A stretch of 64,000 bases of DNA, from NCBI GenBank assembly GCA_004026145.2, contig CP034990.1, positions 11,894,947-11,958,946 of the forward strand. Direction: 5' to 3'. This document shows, one piece after another, positions 12,287-23,855 of this stretch. Numbering within the stretch: position 1 is the first letter of the stretch; each line of letters starts with the position of its first letter. The position numbers and the translations under genes are program-made. The notes under the pieces were generated by a model that saw only the letters and a list, made by a program, of their open reading frames with translations, had not been told where the DNA came from and did no database searches. The stretch is from Takifugu bimaculatus (taxonomy: Eukaryota > Chordata > Actinopteri > Tetraodontiformes > Tetraodontidae).

Positions 12287-15200
12287 CACGTGCAGAAGAC
12301 CAATGGGTGCTGAGGCACAGTGTCAGGGTCACCTCTGCCGCCCCTCACCAAGCACCCCTGAAAATACGCCACCTTGAGGTGACAATGACTCAATTGTTAG
12401 TACAGACAATGGGGAGGGAAGCCAGGGCTTAAAGGGGTGGGAAGGTTGGGGGGGGGCACTGACAGGGGGCAGCCTCATCACCTGGTAATGGCGTATGGTG
12501 GGGGGTGCGGGGTGGGGGGCAGTGGTCACAGTCCACCAGTCGGTAATGGCAGTGAACAAGCAGGACCACTGATCTGAGGCAGACTCGGGTCCTGAGGGGG
12601 CTCTCTGTGGGGGCGGAGTCAAGAACCCAGTGGGCGGCTTTAGAGGAAGACGGATCAACTCATGCTTGAGCGTGTTCACACCAGTCCCACCAGTATGACG
12701 ATCAGAAACCTGGGGACTGGTCACATGCAGAGTTCACTATTTTATTTTGAAAATCCTCCCAACAGGTCTGTTATTTCCTGTCACCTGGGCGACTCTTTGA
12801 CGGGCTAATGTGATGCGCGGCGGGGCTTTGTTAAAAATTTGGCCTTGTGCAGATATTTTGAAAGCAGAGTAAGTGAAAAGGCAGAATCGATGCACCAAAT
12901 GCACATTAGCTTGGACGAACGTCAATTAGCCCGAACTTTAATATTCTTTATACGGTCGTTCACTGTTTGTGTCCTCCATCACCTTTTTAATTTTACGAGC
13001 CGACGTCATTCACTATTGTAGGGATCAGGAATGTGAAACGGGTTTAAGATCTCACATTCTGGCATCGGAGAGGCTCTGGTCTGATCCTGGAATCTGCTGG
13101 GAGCCATAATCGGACCGGCACCACACACTTGGGGGGTGGCGGGGGGGTATTTGAGCCTGACATCTGTTTTCACAACATCTGATTTCACACAGTTGTCAGC
13201 TCTGCTTGTTTCTGCGGACCTTTGATACTGGCCATGAAAAACACACTTGAGCTGAAAGTGAAGCGAGAGGGTTCAGGTGAGACGTTCCCCACTCGCTCCA
13301 GAGACACTGGGGGGGGGAGCTTTGACACCCTGCAAACCACAAAGGTCTAAACATGGAAATGTGTCAAGGAATAAAATTCACCAACACACTGCAACACACT
13401 CAGGGCCACAAAACAAATATATCCCATTACCACACTGAAATAATGGCTCCATTTTCCTCCCATGCTGCGGCATTTATGAATAGTGTATAAACCCGAACAC
13501 ACGTTGGATCCTCAGGGCTGTGGAAGGAGGGTGGGGTGACACTGCTCGGGGGGGACAGGAAGAGCCCAAACACATTTCAGCCTTTTATCCTCGGTGATAA
13601 AGAACTCCCACTTATACAGACGTATGGCAAACACACACGGAGTGTTTCCTTCGTTTTAAAGTAAACACGAGACGTCAGCGCCTTTAATGGCTCTCCCTCG
13701 ACACGGACCCAAGGCCAACAGTGAGTGCTGGGGTCCTGAATGGAGCCGCCACGGCGGAATTAGCCGCCGCCATTGTTCTGTGCGTCACGGAGTCTCTCGG
13801 AAATGTCTCTAATGGCTCTTATCAAGAAAAGATGCCGAACTCTCAGCATGCTTTAATGCTCCTCTCCTGATGGCACCGTACACGAGATGTGCGTTAGATG
13901 ACTGCAGGTGTTGGTGTCTCTCGCCCCCCCCCCCGCCCCTCTCCTCCGGGTCTTGTCCGCAGTGTTGTAAAAAAAGCCCTTTGTTGTGCTCTGCGGTATA
14001 AATCATTTACAGGCTTTGCATATATTTGTGTAATCTCCTTGGTGGGGGCTGGGCGCCAGGATCGCTGTGAGCTGGCGTGGAAGAGTTCTTGTTTAACACG
14101 TGTGATGCGTAGAATAATAGAAACCCACTGCACGACATCAACACGTGTGAGGAAATGTCGGATCGCCGTTAGCGACATTAGCGACAGCAGAAGCACAGCA
14201 GACAGGATTTCCACAAACTCCTTCCTCTTTCTTCCATCCCAGCGACTCTCATGTAAATGGAGGGTTGATCCCACTAAAACCATCATGGCTGCTGTCACAG
14301 TGACCTTGAGTTTGCTGGAGGAACTTTAGGATCTGTCGGCCAATGGCATTGCCGCCGCTCTCTGTCCTTCCATTAAGGGAAGGATTGGTCCAAAGTTATT
14401 AATCATCTAAACAAATTAGCTGCACTGCATAAATGCAAGACTGCAAAGAGAGGAGAACTCATCTATTCTAGTTTTTTCAAAGGCAGGAATTCCTATTCCG
14501 CATCCGGTGTATTAGTCAGACGGGCAAAGTCACGATGTACAAGTCCAGGTCGTCGTTGTTAGCAATTAAATTAACATCATCTGTCCATAAACAGATATTC
14601 TACACATCATATATTCCCATATATCTCCACCACCATCAATTTCCCCAGGCGGCACAGCGACGAGGCTGCCGGATGACGGTAAATCACCAGGAGGCGGAGC
14701 GCGAGGCTGAAAGCTCCATGACAGAAGATAAAACATCCAGCGGCGCAGCGACTTTGCGCACTGAGCTCCCCGCACGCCTCTGAACGCTCTCTCTTTACCA
14801 GGACACGCCGTCCACCCCTTGGAGAGCACTCTCCAGTCATTAATCTTCTCTAACCAACCCTTTTGACGCAGATTTGTGAGCATGCAATAGTGCAGATTTA
14901 GAGACAAGCAGGATATGGAAGCATTTCCTTTGCTAGCACACGCTAACACTGCCCCCTAAAACAAGGATCAGTCTAAACAGGAGAACATACACAGTGATCC
15001 TCAACTTCCTGCTGGAACGTGTTGATCTGTCATCCCAGTAACACCCCTAGCATCGGATTTCTTAATGGCCTCCTTACTGGTCAGTGTGGTCAAAGTATTT
15101 GCATCCCAGTAGCAACAGTCGCCTTCATCTTTCCCGTTGTTCTCTTCCTGTGAATCTCCACGGCAACTGACCATTATCAAACCCTTCGAACGGCAATAAA

Positions 15201-15459
15201 CCGCAATAAAGCGGTTCGGAGCCGTTTTTGTTACCTGTGTGCTAAAACAAACACCTAATGCTGCCACCTTATGATTGTGGGGACCTGCAGACATTGAAAT
15301 GAGGCAGGCAGCAACAATCAAGCAGTTGTGGGCTAAAATGAACGCCACAGCGTGAAACGCCATCGTCCGGGTTTTCAATCAGACCTATCGCAACTGTTCA
15401 AGCGTGACTGTAACACACACGGACACACAATTTGAGATTACACTGCAAAGCACTGCTCT

Positions 15460-15669
15460 CTCACACACACTAACACACACACACACCACACGCACACACA
15501 CACACACGCACACATAAATGACTTTCCAGGATCATTTCACACGTCTTCGGTGGGAAACCCCATCAGCTTTCACAGCAGGGAACAAAGCAATATAACACAT
15601 CCCAGACTGTCACACCTGGCACAAACACACACACACACACACACACGCACACACACACACGCACGCACG

Positions 15670-15703
<34 letters not shown>
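15460..15703. repeat. Cluster of (CA)n microsatellites
   Basis: CA-rich runs at about 15462-15513 and 15622-15703, the second interrupted by GCACGC units. The intervening 100 bases are unique. Confidence 0.9.
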
Positions 15704-15706
<3 letters not shown>

Positions 15707-15855
15707 GATACATTTACTCAGAGATAGGAGATTAGAGGAAGACGGCCACTCTGATGCTACAGACTCTGTTCTTCTGAAATCAGCTTGGAAAACATCAGTG
15801 AGGTGAAATTAATGCAGATAACAGATAATGAATTGGAAAATCTTGAAAGAAAAAA

Positions 15856-15872
15856 CCTAACCCTAACCCTAA
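15856..15872. repeat. Short interstitial telomere-like repeat
   Basis: Just under three units of CCCTAA (CCTAACCCTAACCCTAA). This is the vertebrate telomeric motif in the C-strand sense. It is too short to claim a telomere fusion. Confidence 0.6.
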
Positions 15873-16365
15873 TTCCCTGTTTGTAGAGGATAATACCATA
15901 TTTTAGCACATGCCAGGAAGGTCCTCAATGTAAAATTCAGCCCAAGAGGACATATTGCTTGATATGAGCTTTCCATCGCGGTGGTTTTGTCCTTTTATTA
16001 CAGCCGTGTTCCAGTACAGACCCACAAACTGACCAGCCCAAACCAGTTTCTCCGCTTCTCCCATTTTCTGAACATTTACTTTCTACACACATTTGGAAAT
16101 CAAATTTGAAACCAGTCCGCGTTGACAGCAGATTTGGGGACATTTCGAATATTCAACATGTCTGAAACAAAAGGACAAAAAAAGGATCTACTGAAATATT
16201 CTAAAACATAAAAATGTTGGGAAAAGTTCTCTTTCAGCCGCAGAGAAGCTCTGGCCCAATCTGTCCTGCGGAAACTGTGAGTTGACGGTAAGCTGTGACG
16301 GTGCTTTTAGAAAAACCTCCTCCAAGATGGATGAATGAACGTGACCTCGGAGGGACGCTGAGCTC

Positions 16366-16482
16366 CCAGGGACCGTCTGCAAAGTGCAAAGCCTGAAAGA
16401 GATCCAGCAGAAACGTCTGAAACTTCACTCTAAGAGGGGATGTGGGTGCACTTGTGTGCTGCACTTTGCAGACGGTCCCTGG
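16366..16482. repeat. Perfect 22-bp inverted repeat with 73-base loop
   Basis: Bases 16366-16387 (beginning CCAGGGACC, ending AAAGTGC) are the exact reverse complement of 16461-16482 (beginning GCACTTTGC, ending TCCCTGG). The arms are unique, mixed-composition sequence. The loop of 73 bases holds no obvious motif. No TIR-type target duplication was seen at the ends. Confidence 0.85.
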
Positions 16483-19379
16483 TTTCATCGCCATCGCTGC
16501 AGGGCAGCTGCATCATGTCAAACACAATCACAATTAAATCATTTGTAACTTGTAATAAAATCAAACAAATTCCTTTTTCACAAAACTCTGTGCTCATTTA
16601 TACTCTATTGTTTACGGGTAACAAGCTGAAATCCATTTTCTGCCCCACATTTGACTCCTCGCTGTCGCGCGCTTCCTGAGGTCCGCTTCCATGATGATGA
16701 TGACGAGGATGATGATTCAGAGCATTTACAGTTTATCCTGCAGAAAATATTGAACCTGTAACCATGGCAGTGAGCTCTTAAAAGAAATCCAGGACAAACG
16801 TATGACCTCAAGGCTGCGAGTCTGGCCGGAGCGTTTGAGATCGTGATGTCAGTCTTCAGCCTTGCTAGTTCTGGAGCCAGAGTGTTGATGGAAACGAGAT
16901 TCGTCTCAGAGACAATACGGTTTAATCTCCACAGCCGAAACAGTGTCTTCACCTCGTGAGTCAGAGAGAACATCTCAGCGCTCTGGTATTTTTATGATAT
17001 TAAATATAGCATAAAACTGCACTGAGCATTTGTTCTGCAGCCTCTCGCCACTCATGGACGGGCGTGACCTCGGTGCTGTGTTTACCACTGCAGAAATCCT
17101 ACTGAAAGACTTGGCAGAAGCACTTGATGAAGTTGACCAGCGGTTGATAAAGGAAGGGGGGGGCTTCACACAGGTTCAATTTAAAAAGAAGCATCTTCAT
17201 TCGGCCACTTTGAGTCCTCAATCAATATAAATCACTATTTTGTTATAGTTTAGGAAGAAAAACAAGTTCTGATTTCTGAGACTGCTTAACTTAAATAATT
17301 CTTCAACTGTTGCCTGTGATGCAAAGCTTTTCTTGGCTTTTAATATCAAGAGCACATCAATATCAAGAACTTTATGTGGCCTTTGTTCTCTGGCAGCGGT
17401 TATTTTCCTCGGCCGGCGGTGGGATTGGGACTCAGAGCGGACACATCTGTGGCGGACGGCAGGCAGGCAGCTGCTGCAGTGATAAAAACGTCAATAGTAA
17501 ATTAATTGTGAGTGTAGGTCGTCACCTGCGACGAGCGGGAGTCACTCTCAGCCGAGGACTGAGCGCCGGCCGGGTTGTCCTCTCCTGAACTCGGAATAAT
17601 CAATTAACGTGATTTAATACAGTTCCAACGCACAGAAAGCTCAGTGTTCTGCTAATTTATACGGTATCGACTGCTTCGCACGCAGTCAGAGAACCGGGCG
17701 GGGAGCAGATGGATGGCTGTGGACCTGGGGGGGGGAATCAAAAGATTGTTTTCTATGTACAGTTGCTGAAAGGCTGGATGGAAGGCGGCAGCGAGGCTGC
17801 TCTCCTGCGCGCCTCCATCTCGCCGTTGGCACAGAAAGTGAGCCTGCATATTAGCCAGTCTATCAGCACACAGGAGGAGGGAGAAGTCTCCGCGCTTTCC
17901 TGTTGCGGCCTGCTCCTCCTCTCCTCCTCCTCCCTCTTCAGGCTCCACTGGACAAAAGCACTTTGCGGCCTAACTAAATTAACTTGTGTGCGGCTTTGAT
18001 ATATATTTGCTGATAACAATCAGGCTACGCAACAAATAAAAGGAAGGTCCTGAAATTCAATTTTCTCTTCATTTCCAAACGCGCGCGCGGCTGTTTTTTT
18101 CTCTCTCTCTCCCTTCTTCGTCGGCGTGCCGCTCAGCCTTGGGGGCAAACGTTTTTGCCTGTGCGCATTTCAATGACATAAACAGTATCTGGTCCTCTAC
18201 AGCCTGAGCAGCCGTCGCTCCCTGCCTCCCATAAATCTGAATGACATTAACATTTGAAGCCAACCCCCCTCTGCCTGCCTGCCTGCCTGCCTGTCTGTCA
18301 GTCTGTCCACAAATAGGCCTCTCCGACAGACACGCTGTTGATTTCCTGGTGACAGACATAAATCTGTGCAGGTTTGCGGCGTCCTCGGCCCGTCTGCAGG
18401 TTAACGGAACCTCCCTTCCTGAAGCAGCGCACTGTTTTTCCCTCCTACTGCTAACTACGTGTTTCAATTCAGTCCTATTTGGATGGGAAGCCCACCCTCT
18501 TTTATAGAAGGTCATAAAATATATAGTGTTTCTTTTAAAAACGCTCTGCATAACATTTACATTTCCCATCGTATAAATGTGACGGTGGCAACACGGGGCT
18601 GAATAAAACATTCATGGCTAAAGCCATTTCTTCTGTGACATTTGGTCCTCTATCTATCATCAGTCCTCTATATGCAGGCGGGAGAACAAACGCTGGTCAA
18701 ATGTTTAAATGTGGCCCCGTCACATAAAATTCAAACCCTGCTTTCACATTAACACCCGCTGGCTAGTAGATGGAAATGCTTTTTTTGTGCAGATAAGAGA
18801 AAAGTCAAATGGAAATGACTTGCAGGGCTGTTGTGGCAGCGCGCTGATGGACCTGGGAAATTGAAGCGTGTCAGTAAAATTAGAAAACGCCAGCCCCTGC
18901 CTCAGACCGCCAGACATGTAAATGTAGACCAGCCCCTCAGATGAGTCCATTATGGACCGTCCTGTGCAGCCTTTTCTCATCAAAAAATCCCATCAGTGCA
19001 TTAAGAGGTATAGCCTTGGTACTGACAAATTAATTCTTTCTTCGCTTTTCTTCCTCTCTGATTGGAATCTTTACTGAAGTTGGTGACAAGCGGCGATTCA
19101 ATATCTCCGTTTATCTTCCCTCAGTGGAAAAATATTCTCCAGAAAGATGAAAATTGTGTATTCTAACCCAATCATGCTTTCTAAATCAGTGCTATCGACC
19201 CATATATTTATGTAATGAAAGCCGACGAAGGAAAATATTGCATGTTTTACACAATTTCATTGTTTAGTATCTATAAAATGTTTATTTCAAACGTGTCCTA
19301 TTTGCTGTCCGATCTGACTGTTCCATCTGAATCTATGAATAATATTTAGCTTGAGCACACAGATCTGCTGTGGAGGCAG

Positions 19380-19572
19380 CGCCAAGATTATCTATCTATC
19401 TTCTTCAATCTATCAATCTATCTTATTTATTTTATTTATCTTATTCTAATGTTGTCTTTTTTATGTTGAATGTTGCAGCGTCACACCAGGACAAATTCCT
19501 AGCTTGTGTAATACTGTGTATTACATGAACAATGGCAATAAACCTGATTCTAATTCTAATTCTAATCTGATT
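19380..19572 (+). mobile_element. 3' end of an L2/CR1-clade LINE (truncated)
   Basis: The stretch has the features of fish L2-type non-LTR retrotransposon 3' tails: a conserved block like GGACAAATTCCTAGC, then a GGCAATAAACCTGATTC-like end and a terminal short tandem repeat (TTCTAA units). Upstream is a CTAT/TTTAT-rich run. No reverse transcriptase is present, so this is a 5'-truncated dead copy. The family is named from memory of its 3' tail; the clade (L2 versus Rex1/CR1) is uncertain. Confidence 0.6.
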
Positions 19573-20869
19573 TACCCCTCAATAAAGTCACTTTATTTAA
19601 AAAAAATCAACCCTGGACACATTTGAGGAAGAACTCATTTTATAGTTTCCTGCCTATCAGCTGGGGGACAGAAGTACAGAAAATTAAAAAAAAAACCCAT
19701 TTATGAACCCCATAAACTACCATTTTCTACATGACAATTAACATTGAAAAACAGCAGTGCTGTAACATTTCTAGGTCGGTGTCTTCTACCCAGGCCTCCA
19801 TCCTGGGCTTTAACATAGTTTTTTAAACATCTGCCCCATTTCAGGGTGTGCAAAACACTCCCACAGGTACTCGTTAGCAATGTTTACCGGTGGTTGTCTT
19901 GTAATCATTGATGTTGTAACACTGACTGCAGTCTGGGCCCTGGTCCTCACAGCTGGGATGTGAAGAGGAAGCGGTCCAGGTCAGCATTTGCTCTGCTTTG
20001 ATTACTTTCAACTGACTCTTTAAAAAGTGGGTAACCCAGAAGGTTGGTGGTGCTGGTTTACAAATGAGGCAGCTCAACGTGGAGCAGTGTTGTTGAACAC
20101 TGCACAAGAACGTATGGGATAATCTTAAAAAAACTCATTATTTCATGTCACAGAGTTGGAGGGTGAAGCGAACCCCTTCACCCTCGGGAGCCCAACAGGA
20201 GGCCCCACAAGACTGAAGCAAACAGAAGAGGACTGGAGTTTGAAATGGCTGTTTTAATCTGGAAATGCAAAATGTAAACATTTTTGCAATGCTAGTAAGG
20301 AATATTGATGATCGCTGCCGATAAATGTTTGAGTTCAAGCTACATAACAAATTGTGTGTGAGTTATAGATCAGTGGAAAGACATTTATGACTGGCTCCCT
20401 AGTGAAAAATCCCCTTGGCTTTTGTTCCTCATTCTGCAACAAATGAGTTATTTACAGGAATTGGCATTCTTCTGAAATCAGTTGTAATTGTTGCAAAGTT
20501 CAGTACGTGGGATGAGGGGCCAATGATTGGAAAGCATTGAAACTATCTCTCAGATAGTTGGGTGCTCATGTTTTAATGTATGTGTGTATGTGGGTTCATT
20601 CAGAACCTCCAAACTCACCTAAAATAAACATCAAACATTTGCTCAAATATGCAGTTAAATGAAAGATTCTGGGGGCCAAGCTGAATAGGCCTATTTATGA
20701 AGGAGAACTCTGGTTTGTGTCTCTGGTGTACACCGTATTTTATTCATTCTTGACAGGTGTAGTATTAAAAATATTTCATAAAACCTCAGGTTTTTAAATA
20801 AAATTTAAAATTGAACTGTGAAGTAAAACAGAGTAGGACTTTACTACTCATTGGGCAATCGGCCTTCTT

Positions 20870-21900
20870 TTCCTACGCACTTGCTCTTTTTGGCTTTTTC
20901 ATGACCGGGAGCACCATGATCAGCACCGCCGACCCCCCCAGCACCCAACCTTCGCCCTCCCGGAGTGCGTTTTCATTCTGCGCCTGATCCTGCCGCGTTT
21001 TAAAAGCGGCGCTCGTGCGCGGGACAGGCAAGACGTCGGCATTTTCGACGGACAGTGAACGCATCAACGAGGGAGAGCGGGGCTGCACGAGCGCTCCCCG
21101 CTCCCTCCTCCCTCCCGCGCATCACCGCGCGTGTGCCCGCCGTTGTTGGCGCGCGCACGCGAGGTGGCGGGGGGTTGTGCTCGCTCCTGCTCTCCCTGCT
21201 CTCTGACCCCAGTGGCAGCTCCGACTCACTGCACTCCGGCTCCGTCACGCCGAGGCTTCTCTCCCCCTCTCTGCCCGTTGTCTGTCAGTGTCTCTCGCTC
21301 TCCTCTCCGGCTCTCTACCCCCTCGCTCTGTTGTCTGGTTTATTTCCACAGAAGCCAGCCAAGGTCCCCCCGGGTCGAAGGTTCTGCCCTACCCGCGCAG
21401 ACTGCCGCAACCTCCGGACGGCCGCGTACCAACCTGCCCGCTCCCCTGCTCCTGCCGCATGGACCCGCGTTCCTCCTCCTCCTCCTCCTCCGCCGCCTGC
21501 CGCCGCCGCCACCGCCGCCGCTTAGAGGGCGACCCCGACCTGACGGTCTTTCTCCGTCCAGATTGGAAAGGCACTCCAAAAGCCCCACACGCCGAAGGTA
21601 GAGCAACATTTCCGCTTTGCTTTGAGAACCGGGGAGGGTGGGAGGGGAGAGACGGAGAAGGGGAGAGAAAAAAAAGACATTCTTGATACAAAGCCGTCGG
21701 TTAAAAGGTGGCTTGTCAGTTACGTGGACGCAGGAGAGGCTGGCGCGGCGGTGCCGTGACACCGAGCACCTTTTCGGCTGTTTTTATCCTTCCTGGAGCA
21801 GAGTTCAGGATCACACGGAACCTCTCCTTTTGTGTGCGTCTCGGCGAGCGGCGCAGAGCTCGTATCGCGCATTTGAATAGCACCAGAAAGGGTCAATTTA
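20870..21900 (+). promoter_or_regulatory. CpG-rich block, probable mpped2 promoter
   Basis: CpG dinucleotides are dense from about 20,870 to 21,900, unlike the AT-rich sequence before 20,870 and after 22,080. The block lies 1.8-2.9 kb upstream of the mpped2 start codon in the same orientation, the position expected for a promoter with a non-coding first exon. It contains TCC/GCC trinucleotide runs at about 21,474-21,523. No strong TATA box was placed; TTTTAAAAG at about 20,997 is only a weak candidate. Transcription start cannot be fixed without RNA data. Confidence 0.55.
21353..21597 (+). other. Candidate 5' non-coding exon of mpped2
   Basis: The candidate 3' boundary is a donor GCCGAAG|gtagag at 21597/21598. 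A good acceptor-like pyrimidine tract and AG (TTTATTTCCACAG) ends at 21352, so this could be an internal exon, or the end of a longer first exon that begins in the CpG block. An ATG at 21459 opens a serine/arginine-rich frame. Joining this donor to either possible acceptor near 23,577-23,582 reaches a stop soon after, so I treat it as 5' UTR with an upstream ORF. No transcript evidence. Confidence 0.35.
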
Positions 21901-23466
21901 TTCGCCTTCACCCGCTCTGCTGTAACCGGAGTGGTTTCCACCGGTGAAGTTAGATTTATGGTGTGTATCGGGGCTCCGTGTGGAACCACCAGCCGGACTG
22001 ACAATGCGTGCGTGGTGCGTGCGTGTGTATGTGTGTGTTTGCGCGCCTCCGTTTGAGAGAAGCGGTTCATTGTGAAGCTCCAGCCTGCATAATAAAAAAT
22101 CCAGTGCCAGGGCAGGTTTTAGCAAGCTAAGCTACACAGCTAGTTGGCTGCTACTGTAGCCACAAGATAGGGACAGACAGGCAGGAGCACACTGCACACA
22201 CAAGCTTAGTTTTTGGGCCTACATTTGCCAAAAAACAGCCCAAAAACCAACAAATAAATGAGTGTAGTCATGTAAAAAGCCAGGCGTGGTAGTGAGAGTT
22301 ATTGCTACATGCAAAAACATGTGGCAAAGAATTGAAGTTGAATCTCTTACCCCCCCCAACAAAAATCTGTAAAGTTGTGTGGCAGCATAAACTCTAATGT
22401 TAAGATCTTCTTCCATTCAGCTGCTGGAGTCCAATATAAATTTGGACGTGCGTGATCAGCCGCTGCACCAGACTGTTCAGAGCAGTGTTTTGTGATGGGG
22501 TAAAAAAAATAAAAAGGAAATTTAAAATATTCAAGCCACCGGAGGTCACTGATTTCTTTACAATCACCACTGCCTCCATCAGCTGAACTCCAGTGCTGCT
22601 CATTACCCTCTGGGAAGAAAAAAAAAAATTGAGGGCTTATTTTTTCTTCTTTCCCCTCCCGGCTGCATCAGGAATTCAGGTATAAAAAGCTTGTCAAGCC
22701 CACCGTGGCTACTTTGCTGTCAGTCAGAGAGGTCAGACAGGAGGGAAGCTCAGCCGACGCACGGCTCTGACGCTCCGTTTTAGCTGCTTTTCCAGTCTGA
22801 TGGCAGGTGAGTCGCTCCTGGAACAATAAAAGCAGAACTTTCTTTAATTTGCGCGTGTCTGGGGTAGCTGCTGGCATCGCCAGACCTGTATTGTCTGTCT
22901 AAATTCTGAGGAATTTCTTTTATTAGAGGATTTACAATGTGATCACCACAGCAGCTTTTCTACTGCCTCTTCGATATGCAACAAGCTAATTCCTCTCTGG
23001 CACGACAGCGGCATTTTTAAAAAAGCATTTAAACAATTTATTATATTGGTTTTAATTTAAGCTGGATGATGAGAAACAATTAAACGTGAACCTTCCAGGC
23101 TGCACATCGTCACAGTCCTGACATTCTGAATTTTCCTCACGGAAATATAAGCTTGGGTGAATAGGTGAAATGTATTCATTTTATTTAATTTGTCAGTTTT
23201 AAATTAGAATGTTGTGCTTTAATGAGTTCCCTAAATTATGTTTTTCTCCTAAAAATTGAGTTACTGCTGCAGGGGGGGGATGTGATCGTACAACCGTGCA
23301 GGAGAACGTGCTCATCTTGTGCACACATTGGAATTAATTATCAGTAATTAAAATAGTAATGTCTCTTTAATTGATGGTTTTCTTTGTGCCCTGTTCTTTA
23401 AAATGCCACTTTATTTCTGAATGTGTGTAAAAAAAACAAAAACATGTTTGTTCAAAAACTTAAAAC
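21598..23466. other. Probable 5' UTR intron, no gene seen
   Basis: The CpG-rich part ends near 21,900 and the rest is AT-rich with poly-A and poly-T runs. No recognisable gene or mobile element was seen. Several unrelated short frames are present on both strands. Confidence 0.4.
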
Positions 23467-23476
23467 TGTGTGTGTG

Positions 23477-23524
<48 letters not shown>

Positions 23525-23536
23525 TGTGTGTGTGCG

Positions 23537-23567
<31 letters not shown>
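23467..23567. repeat. (TG)n microsatellite abutting the start-exon acceptor
   Basis: About 100 bases of TG repeat interrupted by a few GC dinucleotides, ending roughly nine bases before the best acceptor (CCCTGTCAG, AG at 23575-23576). UG-rich RNA just upstream of a 3' splice site is known to bind TDP-43 and CELF proteins, as at CFTR exon 9. An effect here is inference. Confidence 0.9.
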
Positions 23568-23742
23568 CCCTGTCAGTACAGACTGCAGCGTGTCGTAGTC
23601 GAGTCGGTCAACTGGGTCGTTGCAGCTCCCGCTGACGGGAAAATTCCCACACTTCCGAGAGCGGCTCTGAAGGATGACTGCCGCAAGGCTCGCTGCTGAA
23701 TCCCGGTGAACCGACGGCGTCTCATGTCCAAACGGCGGAAGG

Positions 23743-23855
23743 ATGGCTCATGGCAAAGTGACCATCACGGTGGACGAGTACAGCTCCAACCCCACACAGG
23801 CCTTCACACACTACAACATCAACCAGAGCCGCTTCCAACCTCCACACGTGCACAT
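23743..23855 (+). CDS. mpped2: mpped2 coding exon 1 (residues 1-38)
   Basis: Encodes MAHGKVTITVDEY through HVH plus two bases of Met38, ending at donor CACAT|gtaagt. The exon probably begins at 23577 or 23582, after the TG tract. A weak-context ATG at 23724 opens an out-of-frame upstream ORF that overlaps the true start. The segment is the family's conserved N-terminal arm and precedes the catalytic fold. Confidence 0.95.

Larger units (their letters stand above)
1..20870. other. 5' intergenic region, no gene recognised
   Basis: No open frame here resembles a protein family I recognise, and most are short, low in complexity, or begin at non-ATG codons. The sequence alternates GC-rich blocks (about 100-350, 960-1030 and 1600-2300) with AT-rich stretches, and holds simple repeats that are listed separately. 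Some non-repetitive stretches look like conserved non-coding elements: about 200-240, 5760-5920 around a TAATTA palindrome, and 18,780-18,980. This is judged only by texture and homeodomain-type words, because no alignment was possible. The vertebrate MPPED2 5' flank is known to be gene-poor toward DCDC1 and PAX6. I infer the same setting here but see no exon of those genes. Confidence 0.55.

Noticed and set aside
11437..12332. Frames rich in TH or VC repeats
   Set aside because: Direct translations of CA/TG microsatellites.
15856..15872. Telomere or ancient chromosome fusion point
   Set aside because: Fewer than three units; too short to support either claim.
21055..21601. Overlapping 132-156 codon frames in the CpG block as proteins
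   Set aside because: Proline/serine/arginine-rich translations typical of CpG islands, present in all frames. None joins in frame to mpped2, which has its own upstream stop.
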